Positions 25,303-33,739 of a stretch of DNA of 34,260 nt are shown in pieces. The notes under the pieces were generated by a model. That model had not been told where the DNA came from, searched no databases, and worked only from the letters and a program-made list of their open reading frames with translations. The stretch's first letter is position 1, and each line of letters begins with the position of its first letter. This DNA is from a bacterium. Lineage in GTDB: Bacteria; Armatimonadota; Chthonomonadetes; Chthonomonadales; Chthonomonadaceae. Made by a program: the position numbers and the translations under genes. The DNA lies in assembly GCA_021777995.1 (NCBI GenBank), contig JAJYCW010000030.1, forward strand, positions 1 to 34,260, in the 5' to 3' direction.

Positions 25303-28300
25303 CAGGTTTTCCGCCGCTGCATGTACTTCTCGGCGCGGCCGGCAGTGGCAAATCGCTGCGTGCAATCCAGTTTGCAAGCTCGGCGGCCAGTGGTTTGGTG
25401 ATTGTTCCTACGCAGAATCAGGCGTTGTACATCGCCTCGCGAACAGACCTTCCTCCTACGGTGAAGTGCATGTCGTTACAGCGCCTTGTGGAACGACAAA
25501 TTCCCGCGGGCCAACACATCCTGCCTGTAAACTTGCAGCAGATGATCGTTCAGGAACTGGTTTCTCAGTACCTCAGGCCGGACGGTTATTTTGGCAAAGT
25601 TTTGACCAAGCCAGGATTAGTTAGCCTGCTGCTAGATGGCATCCGCTTAATGAAGCTTGCATCCTTATCTCCTGGGATGGTGGCCCAGGTTGCTGCAAGT
25701 GTTGCCTCAGATGCCCCTGATACCAGCGCGAAACTTGCTGAGTTTGCGATTGTGTTCGACGAATACAGTAAGTTTCTGCAGCTACAGTCGCTTCATGACG
25801 ATGTCGACCTCATCACCTCCTCAATTGAAGTGCTACGTCTTAAACCTCCTGCAGAGGCAATTGTTTTCGACGGCTTTACCCTGCTGCATCCGCTGCACCT
25901 GCAGCTGATAGCCGTGCTCGCCTCGCATGCCCGGTCACGAGTAATGGTTACCCTGGGCGCCGACGAGAGCCGTCCCTTGTGGTTTGCCCGACCGCTGCGG
26001 CTGCTGGAATCACTTCGCGCATCATTCCTGTGTACCGAGGAAGTGCTGCAGAGCTCTAATACAGGTTTCACGTCGCTTGATGTAGTGAGAAATCACCTGG
26101 GAAGTACTACGTTCCATCAGGAACCTACGCGCACAGGTCCACCCATTACCCTGATCAGTGCTCCTAATCAGGTAATAGAGGTCGAGATGCTTGCCCGTAC
26201 AATCATAGACGTGCGCAAGTGCCTGGATTGCGAGTGGCAACAGATCGCCGTAGTTTTGCGGTCACCCGGTCCCTATTTGCCACTGTTACGAACTACCTTT
26301 TCGCGTTTTGGCATACCCGCCGCACTTCCCATTACAGAGCCAATTGCGCAAAATCCGCGGATGTCAGTAGTGCTGTCGCTTCTACGCATGGCTATTAATG
26401 ACTGGCGCTGCGACGATGTACTCACCGTCATACAATCGGCATACACGGGCGCACGTGCCGTAGATGCCTCGTCGGTTACCCGCTTCATCCAGCGTAACGG
26501 TGACAAAGCGGGCATGGATAACTGGGTGCAGTGGACAGACGACCCCGGCTGCCCAGAAGGAATTGCTTCACTGTTGCGCTCTATTCACGCCGTGTTGCTG
26601 CCAGTTTTGAACGTAACGCTTACGGTCGGCGCCGCCAAGGCGCTGACCAAACGCCTCCTCGCAGAATTCTGCTCACACACGATTGGGCCACCGGGTGTTG
26701 GGGCGGACGTGGAACTGCGATATAGCGATGCAGAAGCCGCCGCACTTTCCGTACTGGATGATATTGCGGCCACCTGTGCGATGTTGGGACGAGAGAGCCT
26801 TAGCCTACACGAGCTCTATAATCGACTGGACGCGGCGTGGAGATTGCGAGATTACCTAAGCCAGCCGCAAGGTGACCGCGTGCGAACGGTTGATCCTTAC
26901 TCCACCCGAGAGGTTGGTATCCGAGTTGCGGTTGTGCCGGGGTTGGCAGAGCGTCTGTTTCCTCAGAGAGTGAGCGAAGACCCTCTAATTAGAGATGATG
27001 AACGGCTGCTGTTGCGGTCGCATTCAGTTCAATTTCAACTAGAACCAGAACTGGATCGTGTAGACGAAGAACGGCTTATGTTCTATCTGGCGGTAACCTG
27101 CCCAACCGAGCGGCTAGTACTTTCCTACCCAAGAGTGGGTGCAGATCGAGACACTCTGCCCTCCTTCTATCTGCATGATTTGAGGCACGCGCTTTCAACA
27201 GCGAAAGATGGTCAACCATTAATGGAGGAGGTTCTACGGAAGTTGTGGGATGTCGCGCCTCGTATGGAAGACGCGGTGGATGATAAGGACCTACTTCAGG
27301 CTGGTATTGCGGCCTATTGGCACCCGGCTGCGGAACGCGGACCGGCAGCGGAGGAAAAGGAGCGCGGACGACAGCTGCTTGAACGCTTAGGTAACGAGAG
27401 TGACGCGGCTGAAACCATTGCAACAGTTCTTGCAAGCCGAGACCTTCCGCCACCTAACATTCTGCATGCACACCTTCCGCCTACCGGTGCACCGCACGCA
27501 CCGCGTGTCTACAGCCTTACGGAGCTACAAACATTTGCAACGTGTCCTTTTCAGCACTATATGCGGTTCGTTCTCAAAATTGACCAGCGTGAAGATATCA
27601 ATGAATACCGAATGCAGTCTATCATGCTGCACGGTGCCCTGTTTCACTTCTATCGTGGCGGGGGCAATCGGCCCATGGAACAGATGGACCAGCTTAACGC
27701 AGCACTCGAGGGCGAGATTACCAGATGGCGCCCGCCAGTACGCAGGCATCGGCTTCCGCTGCTACGCGAGTACCTGCAGGGATTATTGCAAGCGTTTGCA
27801 GAGAGAGACCAGTACTACAGTGAGCGATGGTGCCTGCGCACTGCTTACGTTGAACTTGCATTTGGAGTATCCAGCGGCCATTTCACTCCAGACGTGGAGT
27901 TCGGCAGGTATGAGGACAAATCACGGCATTATGACAGGGAGTCAACCGAAAGGCCGCTCATCATTACCGGTACGGATGGTGGGGCACCGGTACACATCTG
28001 TGGTGTTATAGACCGGGTAGATGTGAATGAGAGGGGTGACCTTGGCCTTGCAATTGATTACAAGTTGAACCGGTCGCCAGATCTCGCCGGCCTCGAACAG
28101 GCACTTGACGAAGGATCTAGTCTTCAGATGCCTGTTTACATGCTTGCCCTGCAGCGTGTTTTCAACATTGACCCATTAGGTGCCTGCTATGATATCATGA
28201 GGCAAAAGGGGCGCCCAAGATTGTTTAGGATTCCGAATCGTGAACATAATTTGGGCATGCTTCCAGACGATGATAATCGGCATGTGCGCCCAATAAGCCG

Positions 28301-28484
28301 CGATCAATGGAATACAATGACTGAGAAGCTAGAGATTACAGTCATTCGCCTGGCTCGGGGTATTGAGTCGGCGGATATAACAGCCAAGCCGGGCAGCCAC
28401 TGCTCATTCTGCCCTTACGGCGACGTTTGCCGTACGACGCAGGATTACGGATACGATGGTGGCGCCGCAAAGGAGGGTTTTTGA
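25299..28484 (+). CDS. AddB-like helicase-family/PD-(D/E)XK nuclease with Fe-S cluster motif
   Basis: A 1061-residue protein resembling the AddB subunit of ATP-dependent AddAB nuclease. The N-terminus has a Walker A GAAGSGKS (12-19). The middle is helicase-like with degenerate motifs (for example [14 protein letters not shown]). The C-terminal RecB-type nuclease has IDRVD, D920-Y-K922 and the Gln motif [10 protein letters not shown]. Four cysteines, C749 in TCPFQHY and C1035-x2-C1038-x5-C1044, match the split Fe-S staple of AddB-family nucleases. The ATG at 25299 overlaps the gatA stop, giving coupled translation. The expected role is processing of broken DNA ends for recombination. No addA follows, so a partner elsewhere or a distinct single-chain nuclease is possible. 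Confidence 0.85.
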   Translation: MTGFPPLHVLLGAAGSGKSLRAIQFASSAASGLVIVPTQNQALYIASRTDLPPTVKCMSLQRLVERQIPAGQHILPVNLQQMIVQELVSQYLRPDGYFGKVLTKPGLVSLLLDGIRLMKLASLSPGMVAQVAASVASDAPDTSAKLAEFAIVFDEYSKFLQLQSLHDDVDLITSSIEVLRLKPPAEAIVFDGFTLLHPLHLQLIAVLASHARSRVMVTLGADESRPLWFARPLRLLESLRASFLCTEEVLQSSNTGFTSLDVVRNHLGSTTFHQEPTRTGPPITLISAPNQVIEVEMLARTIIDVRKCLDCEWQQIAVVLRSPGPYLPLLRTTFSRFGIPAALPITEPIAQNPRMSVVLSLLRMAINDWRCDDVLTVIQSAYTGARAVDASSVTRFIQRNGDKAGMDNWVQWTDDPGCPEGIASLLRSIHAVLLPVLNVTLTVGAAKALTKRLLAEFCSHTIGPPGVGADVELRYSDAEAAALSVLDDIAATCAMLGRESLSLHELYNRLDAAWRLRDYLSQPQGDRVRTVDPYSTREVGIRVAVVPGLAERLFPQRVSEDPLIRDDERLLLRSHSVQFQLEPELDRVDEERLMFYLAVTCPTERLVLSYPRVGADRDTLPSFYLHDLRHALSTAKDGQPLMEEVLRKLWDVAPRMEDAVDDKDLLQAGIAAYWHPAAERGPAAEEKERGRQLLERLGNESDAAETIATVLASRDLPPPNILHAHLPPTGAPHAPRVYSLTELQTFATCPFQHYMRFVLKIDQREDINEYRMQSIMLHGALFHFYRGGGNRPMEQMDQLNAALEGEITRWRPPVRRHRLPLLREYLQGLLQAFAERDQYYSERWCLRTAYVELAFGVSSGHFTPDVEFGRYEDKSRHYDRESTERPLIITGTDGGAPVHICGVIDRVDVNERGDLGLAIDYKLNRSPDLAGLEQALDEGSSLQMPVYMLALQRVFNIDPLGACYDIMRQKGRPRLFRIPNREHNLGMLPDDDNRHVRPISRDQWNTMTEKLEITVIRLARGIESADITAKPGSHCSFCPYGDVCRTTQDYGYDGGAAKEGF

Positions 28485-28789
28485 GAACCAGGGCAAGAAT
28501 TCGATTTAGGCGTTGGGAGCGAGTCAAGCGTCAGGCGGCGCAACGTATTAAAGAGACCCTTAACTCAGATCAGAGAAAAGTGTTAACTTTGGCGGGTGGC
28601 GGATACACTACCAGTGAAATTGCTCGTGAGTTAGCGCTCACAACCGAATACGTTAACCACTTTACTGCCGGGCTTGTACAACGCCTGACCCATGACGGAC
28701 TTATTCCCTCTCCCGATTGGGCTAATGTATTGAAGTGGGCAGAACTGGAGGGAATCATCCACCAGGATACGAAACTGGATAGCGATTAG
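28481..28789 (+). CDS. small LuxR/GerE-type helix-turn-helix protein
   Basis: A 102-residue protein made of a strongly basic N-terminus ([11 protein letters not shown]) and one HTH domain. The segment LNSDQRKVLTLAGGGYTTSE, followed by IARELALTTEYVNHF, fits the GerE/LuxR C-terminal DNA-binding fold (about 30-80). There is no receiver or sensor domain. TTG at 28481 is chosen because AGGAGG (28471-28476) lies 4 nt upstream and the TTG overlaps the nuclease stop; an earlier in-frame TTG at 28427 has no such site. The stop overlaps the convergent M48 gene stop by 3 bp. It may be a regulator or a DNA- or RNA-binding accessory to the nuclease; its target is unknown. Confidence 0.7.
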   Translation: MRTRARIRFRRWERVKRQAAQRIKETLNSDQRKVLTLAGGGYTTSEIARELALTTEYVNHFTAGLVQRLTHDGLIPSPDWANVLKWAELEGIIHQDTKLDSD

Positions 28790-29589
28790 CCGTTAATACC
28801 AGACATTGGCCGACGCAAATCCTGTGAGTACTTATCCTGAATAAGACGCCGTACATCGGCAATGCGCGCACTGGTAAGCGGGTGATCGCTCAAAAACGCC
28901 GGTGGATTGCTAGCACTGAGTTTTTCCAGTACCATGAAGAGCTCTATCATACCCTGCGGGTTATATCCTGCCGCGACCATATTTGCAAGACCATACTCGT
29001 CTGCCTGCCGCTCGTCATGCCGGGAATAGTGCAGGGTATAAAGGCTATCTCCCACCGAGGCGAGTTTCTGCACAGTACTACTGGCATGGGTTAAACCCAA
29101 CAGCAACGACAGCCCAAGGTTTCTCTCCTGCTCATTGGCATAACTTTTAGCCCAATGCTGCAGCCTCACGTGCGCCATTTCGTGCCCTGTCACACCTGCG
29201 ATTTCACTGTTATTGTTGAGGCGGTCCATTAAGCCGGTATACATAAACATGGGGCCGCCCGGTAATGCAAACGCATTTACCTGCTTGCTTTCAATAACGT
29301 GAAAACTGAAGTTCCAGGTCCTTTGGTCGTTAGTGCTCAGCGCACTTACAAGATTGTGGCCGATTCTCTTAAACCGAACAGCTCGGGAATCATTCACTTC
29401 TCTGTACTTTTTCAAGATCTGTTGAGCTGCTTGTTCTCCAAGTTTCTTCTGCTCAGCAATGGATGGCATAAAAATATTGGCTTCTGCGGGTGTGGGATCC
29501 ATTGCCATGGCCATACCTGAACAACCGGCCAATGCCAGCATGAGCGTTTGGCGCCTGGAGAGATATAATACGTCTTGTGACTTGTGCAT
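28786..29589 (-). CDS. M48-family metallopeptidase, probable exported lipoprotein
   Basis: A 267-residue zinc protease of the BepA/LoiP/Oma1-like M48 type. The active site HEMAH is at 136-140, and the third Zn ligand is expected in the DERQADEYG segment. The N-terminus has LSRRQTLMLALAGC: a twin-arginine-like SRRQTLM followed by a lipobox LAGC with C23. It is therefore likely exported by Tat and lipid-anchored, acting in envelope quality control. ATG at 29589 is selected (GGAGAAGAG a few nt upstream) over an upstream TTG. It lies 219 bp downstream of dsbD, with a hairpin between. Confidence 0.88.
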   Translation of the reverse strand: MHKSQDVLYLSRRQTLMLALAGCSGMAMAMDPTPAEANIFMPSIAEQKKLGEQAAQQILKKYREVNDSRAVRFKRIGHNLVSALSTNDQRTWNFSFHVIESKQVNAFALPGGPMFMYTGLMDRLNNNSEIAGVTGHEMAHVRLQHWAKSYANEQERNLGLSLLLGLTHASSTVQKLASVGDSLYTLHYSRHDERQADEYGLANMVAAGYNPQGMIELFMVLEKLSASNPPAFLSDHPLTSARIADVRRLIQDKYSQDLRRPMSGING

Positions 29590-29760
29590 ATCAACTCTTC
29601 TCCTCAAGCATTTAGACGGGCATTCGGTGACAGGGGTTCCCAACCAAATGGCATGTTGGAGTGTAGAGTGGGGTCATTTGAAACGCTAAGCGCTCGTTGG
29701 GGCCTGTCTGTGGGTAATCCATTTGCCAGACAAAGGGCTACCTCCGAGAGAAACATTGGA

Positions 29761-29796
29761 AGGCACGGCAGACCTATTTTTTGGCCTGCTGTGCCT
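29761..29796 (-). terminator. hairpin between dsbD and the M48 gene
   Basis: Arms AGGCACGGCAG (29761-29771) and CTGCTGTGCCT (29786-29796) pair over 11 bp with one G-U. On the minus strand the stem starts about 13 nt after the dsbD stop. No clear U-tract follows, so termination may be partial. Confidence 0.5.
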
Positions 29797-29808
29797 GGTT
29801 TTACACAC

Positions 29809-31764
29809 CTAGTTTTGAGACAGGAATTTGATGAACTGTGAAGGTGAGGATCTATCCTGTTGTACCCGTAGAACCTCCCCGGTTGGTGAAACAATGACGT
29901 ACGCGGGCAGGGTGGCCACGTGTATAAGCTTTTGTTGCAGTGCAGCATTAGCTCTGTCGGATGGCAGGTCGCGGTCGGTATATAGCTCGACACGCGTAAA
30001 CCGAGCGAGCTGTTTCTGCACAGCAGGCAACGGAAATACCGTGTTTTCCATCTGTCGACAGTTCGTACAGTTAACACCGGTAAAGTTAATAAGCACATCT
30101 TGATTGTTAGTCGCAGCGTGTGCAAGGGCAGCTTTGTAGTGATGTTCCCAGTGTAGAAGATCTGTAGCGCCACCAGAATGACCAGGGTAGGGATCGGGCG
30201 GAAGGAACGATACCACCTGACCGAGCGACGCACCATTGATGCCTGCAAGGAACCAGACTGCGGCCACTAACGAAACCATTCCGATAATGCGCCGAGTTGT
30301 CCCGATTGCGCGAGATTCGTCGTGGGGAAGTCGTACGGCTCCAAGTAGGTAAAGACCGGCGATGGCGGCTATACCGAACCAGATTGCCAGAAAAACCGGC
30401 CTGGTGAGTAAGTCCAGACTCCAAACAAGATCCGCGTTGGAAAGGAATTTGATTGCGGCTGCAATCTCCACGAACCCCATAAACCCCTTCACTGTTACCA
30501 TCCACGCGCCCGACCTTGGTAACCTGTTAAGGTACTGCGGGAAGAGAGCCAGTAAAAAGAACGGTAAGGCAAACGCAGAGCTAAAGGCAAGCATACCCAT
30601 AACCGGGTAGAAGACGTTGCCCTTTGCCGCCGCCGCTAGGAGTGTGCCTACAAATGCTACGGTACAGGTAAACGAGGTGATCGTAAACGTGAGGCCCATG
30701 AGGAATGGGCCAATGAGACCCGTTCGCTCGGCAGCTCTGTTCGCCTTGTCTGCAAGAGAAGGCGGCAGCAGTATCTCGAAGCCACCCATCAAATTGATGC
30801 CCAGGGCTATAAAGAGAACCGCAAGGCCCAGATTCAGCCAAGGATTGTTGGCAAGAACGCGGATACCGGTTGCCTTAAAGGCAACTGCCACGGCTACACC
30901 AACCACGGTGAACGTACCGATGATCCCCGCACAGTAGGCAACTGCTTCCAGGATGCCTTGCCGACTGTTTTGGCCCCGCTTCTTGGAGAAGAAACTCACT
31001 GTAATAGGGATCATTGGAAAAACGCAGGGAGTTAGCAGAGCGAGAAACCCGTAGCCAACGGCAAGCAAGAGAAATTGCAGTAGCCCTGCGCGTTGTGCAG
31101 CGGCAATTTTTGCCGCCGTGGCATCAGTTGCTGGCGCCTGAGAGTTGGCAGTTGTCATAGAAGCAACTGCCGTAGCCGGACGGCTGGAAACGGCATTTGC
31201 AAGTGTGAGCGGTGTGAGGTGATCCTGCCGAGCCGGTCCAGGGCTTAGGGCAAAGGTTATGGGTACATTTATGGTAGTCGCATTCAAACAGTTGACATCG
31301 GTGCAGAGCTGGTAGTGCATCGCTACCGAGGTGGAAACGGTTCCTTGAGCTGACTTGCTGATCGTTACCGGTATACCGAATTGAGCTGTTCCATTGTAGA
31401 TCTGATCCTCAATTTGGAAGCCTTTGTCAAACATCGTCTGGAACTTCGACTGCTGCGGTTTGCCTACGATGGTAAATGTGCCACTGTTTTTAAGCGTCAA
31501 GGTGGTTTTGGCAGGTCCAAACCCATCTGGCGTAGAGGGCTGGGTAAGGGAATAGAGATGGTAGGGAGCGGTAATTTTTGCAGTAAGCTCTATGAGTGCG
31601 CTTTCCCCTGCCCTGGCGTCTGGCGGTGAGAGCGTTGCCGTAACATGGATATATGTAGGATTGGCCTGAGCTTGTGTAGGTGCGGAAGCCGCAACGATCA
31701 GTCCTAATACGACTGCTGGAAGCAGCAGACTACCAACCCACGACCGCTTAATGATGTTTCTCAT
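29809..31764 (-). CDS. dsbD: thiol:disulfide interchange protein DsbD
   Basis: A 651-residue protein that carries electrons from cytoplasmic thioredoxin to periplasmic thiol proteins. A signal peptide (AQA, about 33) precedes an N-terminal alpha domain with C-T-D-V-N-C in HYQLCTDVNCL. About eight TM helices follow (roughly 230-515), with the buried redox Cys in LLTPCVFPMIP and in SFTCTVAF. The C-terminal thioredoxin fold has C566-T-N-C569. All three redox centres are present, so this is a complete DsbD. The ATG lies inside the end of the upstream gene (17 bp overlap), so the two are cotranscribed and probably act together. Confidence 0.93.
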   Translation of the reverse strand: MRNIIKRSWVGSLLLPAVVLGLIVAASAPTQAQANPTYIHVTATLSPPDARAGESALIELTAKITAPYHLYSLTQPSTPDGFGPAKTTLTLKNSGTFTIVGKPQQSKFQTMFDKGFQIEDQIYNGTAQFGIPVTISKSAQGTVSTSVAMHYQLCTDVNCLNATTINVPITFALSPGPARQDHLTPLTLANAVSSRPATAVASMTTANSQAPATDATAAKIAAAQRAGLLQFLLLAVGYGFLALLTPCVFPMIPITVSFFSKKRGQNSRQGILEAVAYCAGIIGTFTVVGVAVAVAFKATGIRVLANNPWLNLGLAVLFIALGINLMGGFEILLPPSLADKANRAAERTGLIGPFLMGLTFTITSFTCTVAFVGTLLAAAAKGNVFYPVMGMLAFSSAFALPFFLLALFPQYLNRLPRSGAWMVTVKGFMGFVEIAAAIKFLSNADLVWSLDLLTRPVFLAIWFGIAAIAGLYLLGAVRLPHDESRAIGTTRRIIGMVSLVAAVWFLAGINGASLGQVVSFLPPDPYPGHSGGATDLLHWEHHYKAALAHAATNNQDVLINFTGVNCTNCRQMENTVFPLPAVQKQLARFTRVELYTDRDLPSDRANAALQQKLIHVATLPAYVIVSPTGEVLRVQQDRSSPSQFIKFLSQN

Positions 31765-32257
31765 GGGAAACCGACCCCAATCCTTTCACGCTCACCACAG
31801 CGACACCTTTTGCGTCTTGAGGTGGATAGCACTGCTGTGTGTTGCATCCCTGATAGTGAAGCAGGTACGGCAATTTGTAACGGCCCTCCTTGCTAGCCAC
31901 TAATACAGCGGTGACGTTTACTAAGCCCTCATATACAGGCAGCTTCTCACCGAAGAATGGCTTGACAACGGGTTTGGGGTAAATGATCTTAAGAACTTTA
32001 ATGCCTTTTGGCGCAGTAATCTTCAAACTAGTTGGAATATAGCCCTCTATTGAGGGATGGCCCTGTATGTGAAATGGTGACGAAACCTTAATATGAAACG
32101 TCACCTTTATCGGCTTGTGAGGCACTGCCTTTGCTGTTTCATTCGACGTAACTTTGACGAAATTCGCATGAGGCATCTGTGCTCTGCAGATCGTTATCGA
32201 CATGCCAATTGCTACCGCCGAGCCAATTCCAATGCTCCAGATTTTCGGTGAAATCAT
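31748..32257 (-). CDS. secreted DsbD alpha-domain-like protein
   Basis: A 169-residue exported protein. An N-terminal signal peptide (hydrophobic core about 7-24) is followed by a single immunoglobulin-like domain of the DsbD N-terminal type. The active-site region LLHYQGCNTQQCYPP closely follows the E. coli DsbD alpha motif YQGC...CYPP, with four instead of five residues between the cysteines. It overlaps dsbD by 17 bp, so the cell would make two alpha-type domains, one soluble and one fused. It may be an electron carrier that widens the range of DsbD targets; this is inference. Confidence 0.8.
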   Translation of the reverse strand: MISPKIWSIGIGSAVAIGMSITICRAQMPHANFVKVTSNETAKAVPHKPIKVTFHIKVSSPFHIQGHPSIEGYIPTSLKITAPKGIKVLKIIYPKPVVKPFFGEKLPVYEGLVNVTAVLVASKEGRYKLPYLLHYQGCNTQQCYPPQDAKGVAVVSVKGLGSVSHEKHH

Positions 32258-32359
32258 CTGCCTGCCTTTCCCATTCTTGTGAGGACATACTACTTCAACC
32301 CGTATACATCGTGACCGTGACCTTTAGTTCCACGTCTAATGAGTGAGAAGGAATGAAGC

Positions 32360-32387
32360 TTGCCATGAAAGAACTACAAGTTATAAC
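32360..32387 (+). promoter_or_regulatory. promoter of the translin-uridine kinase operon
   Basis: -35 TTGCCA (32360-32365; 5 of 6), a 16 bp spacer, and -10 TATAAC (32382-32387; 5 of 6). The predicted start near 32394 gives a leader of about 23 nt that includes GGAG. Confidence 0.6.
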
Positions 32388-32416
32388 GCTGTTCTTCTAC
32401 ATTGGAGTGTATCATA

Positions 32417-33079
32417 ATGTCTTATGAAAGTCGCGCGCCGGCTTCGCTCGAGGAGGTAACTGCCTCCATTCACTCCGTGTTTACCGATGTGTGCGCTGCA
32501 CGTGAAAAGGCCCTGGGATTAAGTAGACAGGTCATACAGCACGCTTCCCGGTCAATACGTGCCATTCATCGACGAGAGGTTGGCAGTGCGACTACGGCAC
32601 TAGAGGCTGCATCACGAATAACACACGAGCTGAAAGAACTGCTTAAACATCATCCTTCGTTATACTGGGCCGGTTATGTTCATGACTCCCAAAAAGAGTA
32701 CGTGGAGGCAGCAGCGATGTTAGCCATTGTACAACAACTGCCAATACCGTCACCCACCGAGCTGGATGTGGAGCTTCCTGCGTACCTTAATGGGCTTGCA
32801 GAAGCAGCGAGTGAATCTCGAAGGTACGTCCTCGACCTGTTGCGCGAGCAGAACTCTGCCTTGGCCCAGCAAACACTGGAGATTATGGACGACATCTATT
32901 TTGAGTTAATCTCCTTCGATTTTCCGGACGCTGTTACAGGCGGGCTTAGGCGAACTACCGACAGTTTACGAGCGGTATTGGAGCGAACGCGCGCGGACGT
33001 GACAGTCACACTTGTTCAACAACGCCTGCAGCAATCGCTGCAGATATTTCAGGAACGGATACAAAGCGACCAAACATGA
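32417..33079 (+). CDS. translin-family protein
   Basis: A 220-residue all-helical protein resembling prokaryotic translin/TRAX homologues. It has the early helix with SRQVIQHASRSIRAIHR, the DSQKEYVEAA segment carrying the conserved Gln-Glu-Tyr-x-Glu-Ala, and the late ESRRYVLDLL and GGLRRTTDSLRAV helices. Known family members bind single-stranded RNA or DNA as ring-like oligomers, and TRAX has RNase activity. The GE-x-R metal motif of TRAX appears as ASESRR, so catalysis is uncertain. ATG at 32417 has GGAG 9 nt upstream; a TTG 15 nt earlier overlaps that GGAG and was not used. The stop overlaps the kinase start (ATGA). Confidence 0.7.
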   Translation: MSYESRAPASLEEVTASIHSVFTDVCAAREKALGLSRQVIQHASRSIRAIHRREVGSATTALEAASRITHELKELLKHHPSLYWAGYVHDSQKEYVEAAAMLAIVQQLPIPSPTELDVELPAYLNGLAEAASESRRYVLDLLREQNSALAQQTLEIMDDIYFELISFDFPDAVTGGLRRTTDSLRAVLERTRADVTVTLVQQRLQQSLQIFQERIQSDQT

Positions 33080-33672
33080 AGAGAACGATTGTGACGGGAA
33101 TTGCGGGTGGCTCGGCCTCCGGTAAAACGACTTTAACTACGGCACTCAAAACCGCGTTAACAGGTAAACTTCCTTCGGCGAGCGTTGAAATTGTCGGCAT
33201 GGACAAATATTTCTACCGTGGGGCGCCGGGTGGACCGAAATTTGTGTCGCCCACAACGGGGGAAGAGCTGCCAGATAACAACCATCCAGGCTCCGCGGAT
33301 AACGCCCGCCTTGCAAGAGACGTTGTCGCCAGATTGAACGACGATGAAGCGCCCGACTTCCTAATTATTGAGGGCCTCATGGCGCTGCAGGTTAAAGAGG
33401 TTCGCGAGCTTCTGGATGTGCGCGTTTTCGTAGAGCTGGATGCTGACTTAAGGGCCCTTCGGCGGCTGCTTCGTGATATGAACGGAGGTCGCGGAAGTAC
33501 CGATCCCCAGTGGATATCAACCTATTATCGCGAGTGTGCCAGAGTTGGGCACAGTACCTGGGTTGAGCCCTCGCGCACATATGCCGACCTCATCGTGCGC
33601 GGTGACAGCGACTTCAGGCGCACTGCTGACCTGCTTTGCGGAGCAATAATTGCCGCACGAAACCTGGAATGA
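33076..33672 (+). CDS. udk: uridine kinase family protein
   Basis: A 198-residue P-loop kinase of the uridine kinase/phosphoribulokinase group. It has GIAGGSASGKTT (8-19), the DKYFY segment that lines the nucleoside site, NHPGS, the IIEGLMAL Walker-B-like strand, and the lid-type R-x-L-R-R-L-L-R-D. The likely reaction is phosphorylation of uridine or cytidine to the monophosphate. It is slightly shorter than E. coli Udk (213). ATG overlaps the translin-family stop, so the two are translationally coupled. Together they suggest RNA handling linked to pyrimidine salvage. Confidence 0.85.
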   Translation: MKRTIVTGIAGGSASGKTTLTTALKTALTGKLPSASVEIVGMDKYFYRGAPGGPKFVSPTTGEELPDNNHPGSADNARLARDVVARLNDDEAPDFLIIEGLMALQVKEVRELLDVRVFVELDADLRALRRLLRDMNGGRGSTDPQWISTYYRECARVGHSTWVEPSRTYADLIVRGDSDFRRTADLLCGAIIAARNLE

Positions 33673-33739
33673 AACCAGACTTCACCGGGCATCGTAGGGC
33701 ATGTATTGATGAAAGAACTTCTGGTTACAGGATAAGCAC

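Noticed and set aside
32311..32322. Tandem GTGACC hexamers upstream of the DsbD-alpha-like gene
   Set aside because: Only two short copies with a 6 bp period and no clear promoter alongside; too little to call an operator.
33673..33726. AACCAGA ... TCTGGTT inverted repeat after the uridine kinase
   Set aside because: Only 7 bp arms with a 40 nt loop and no U-tract; expected by chance.
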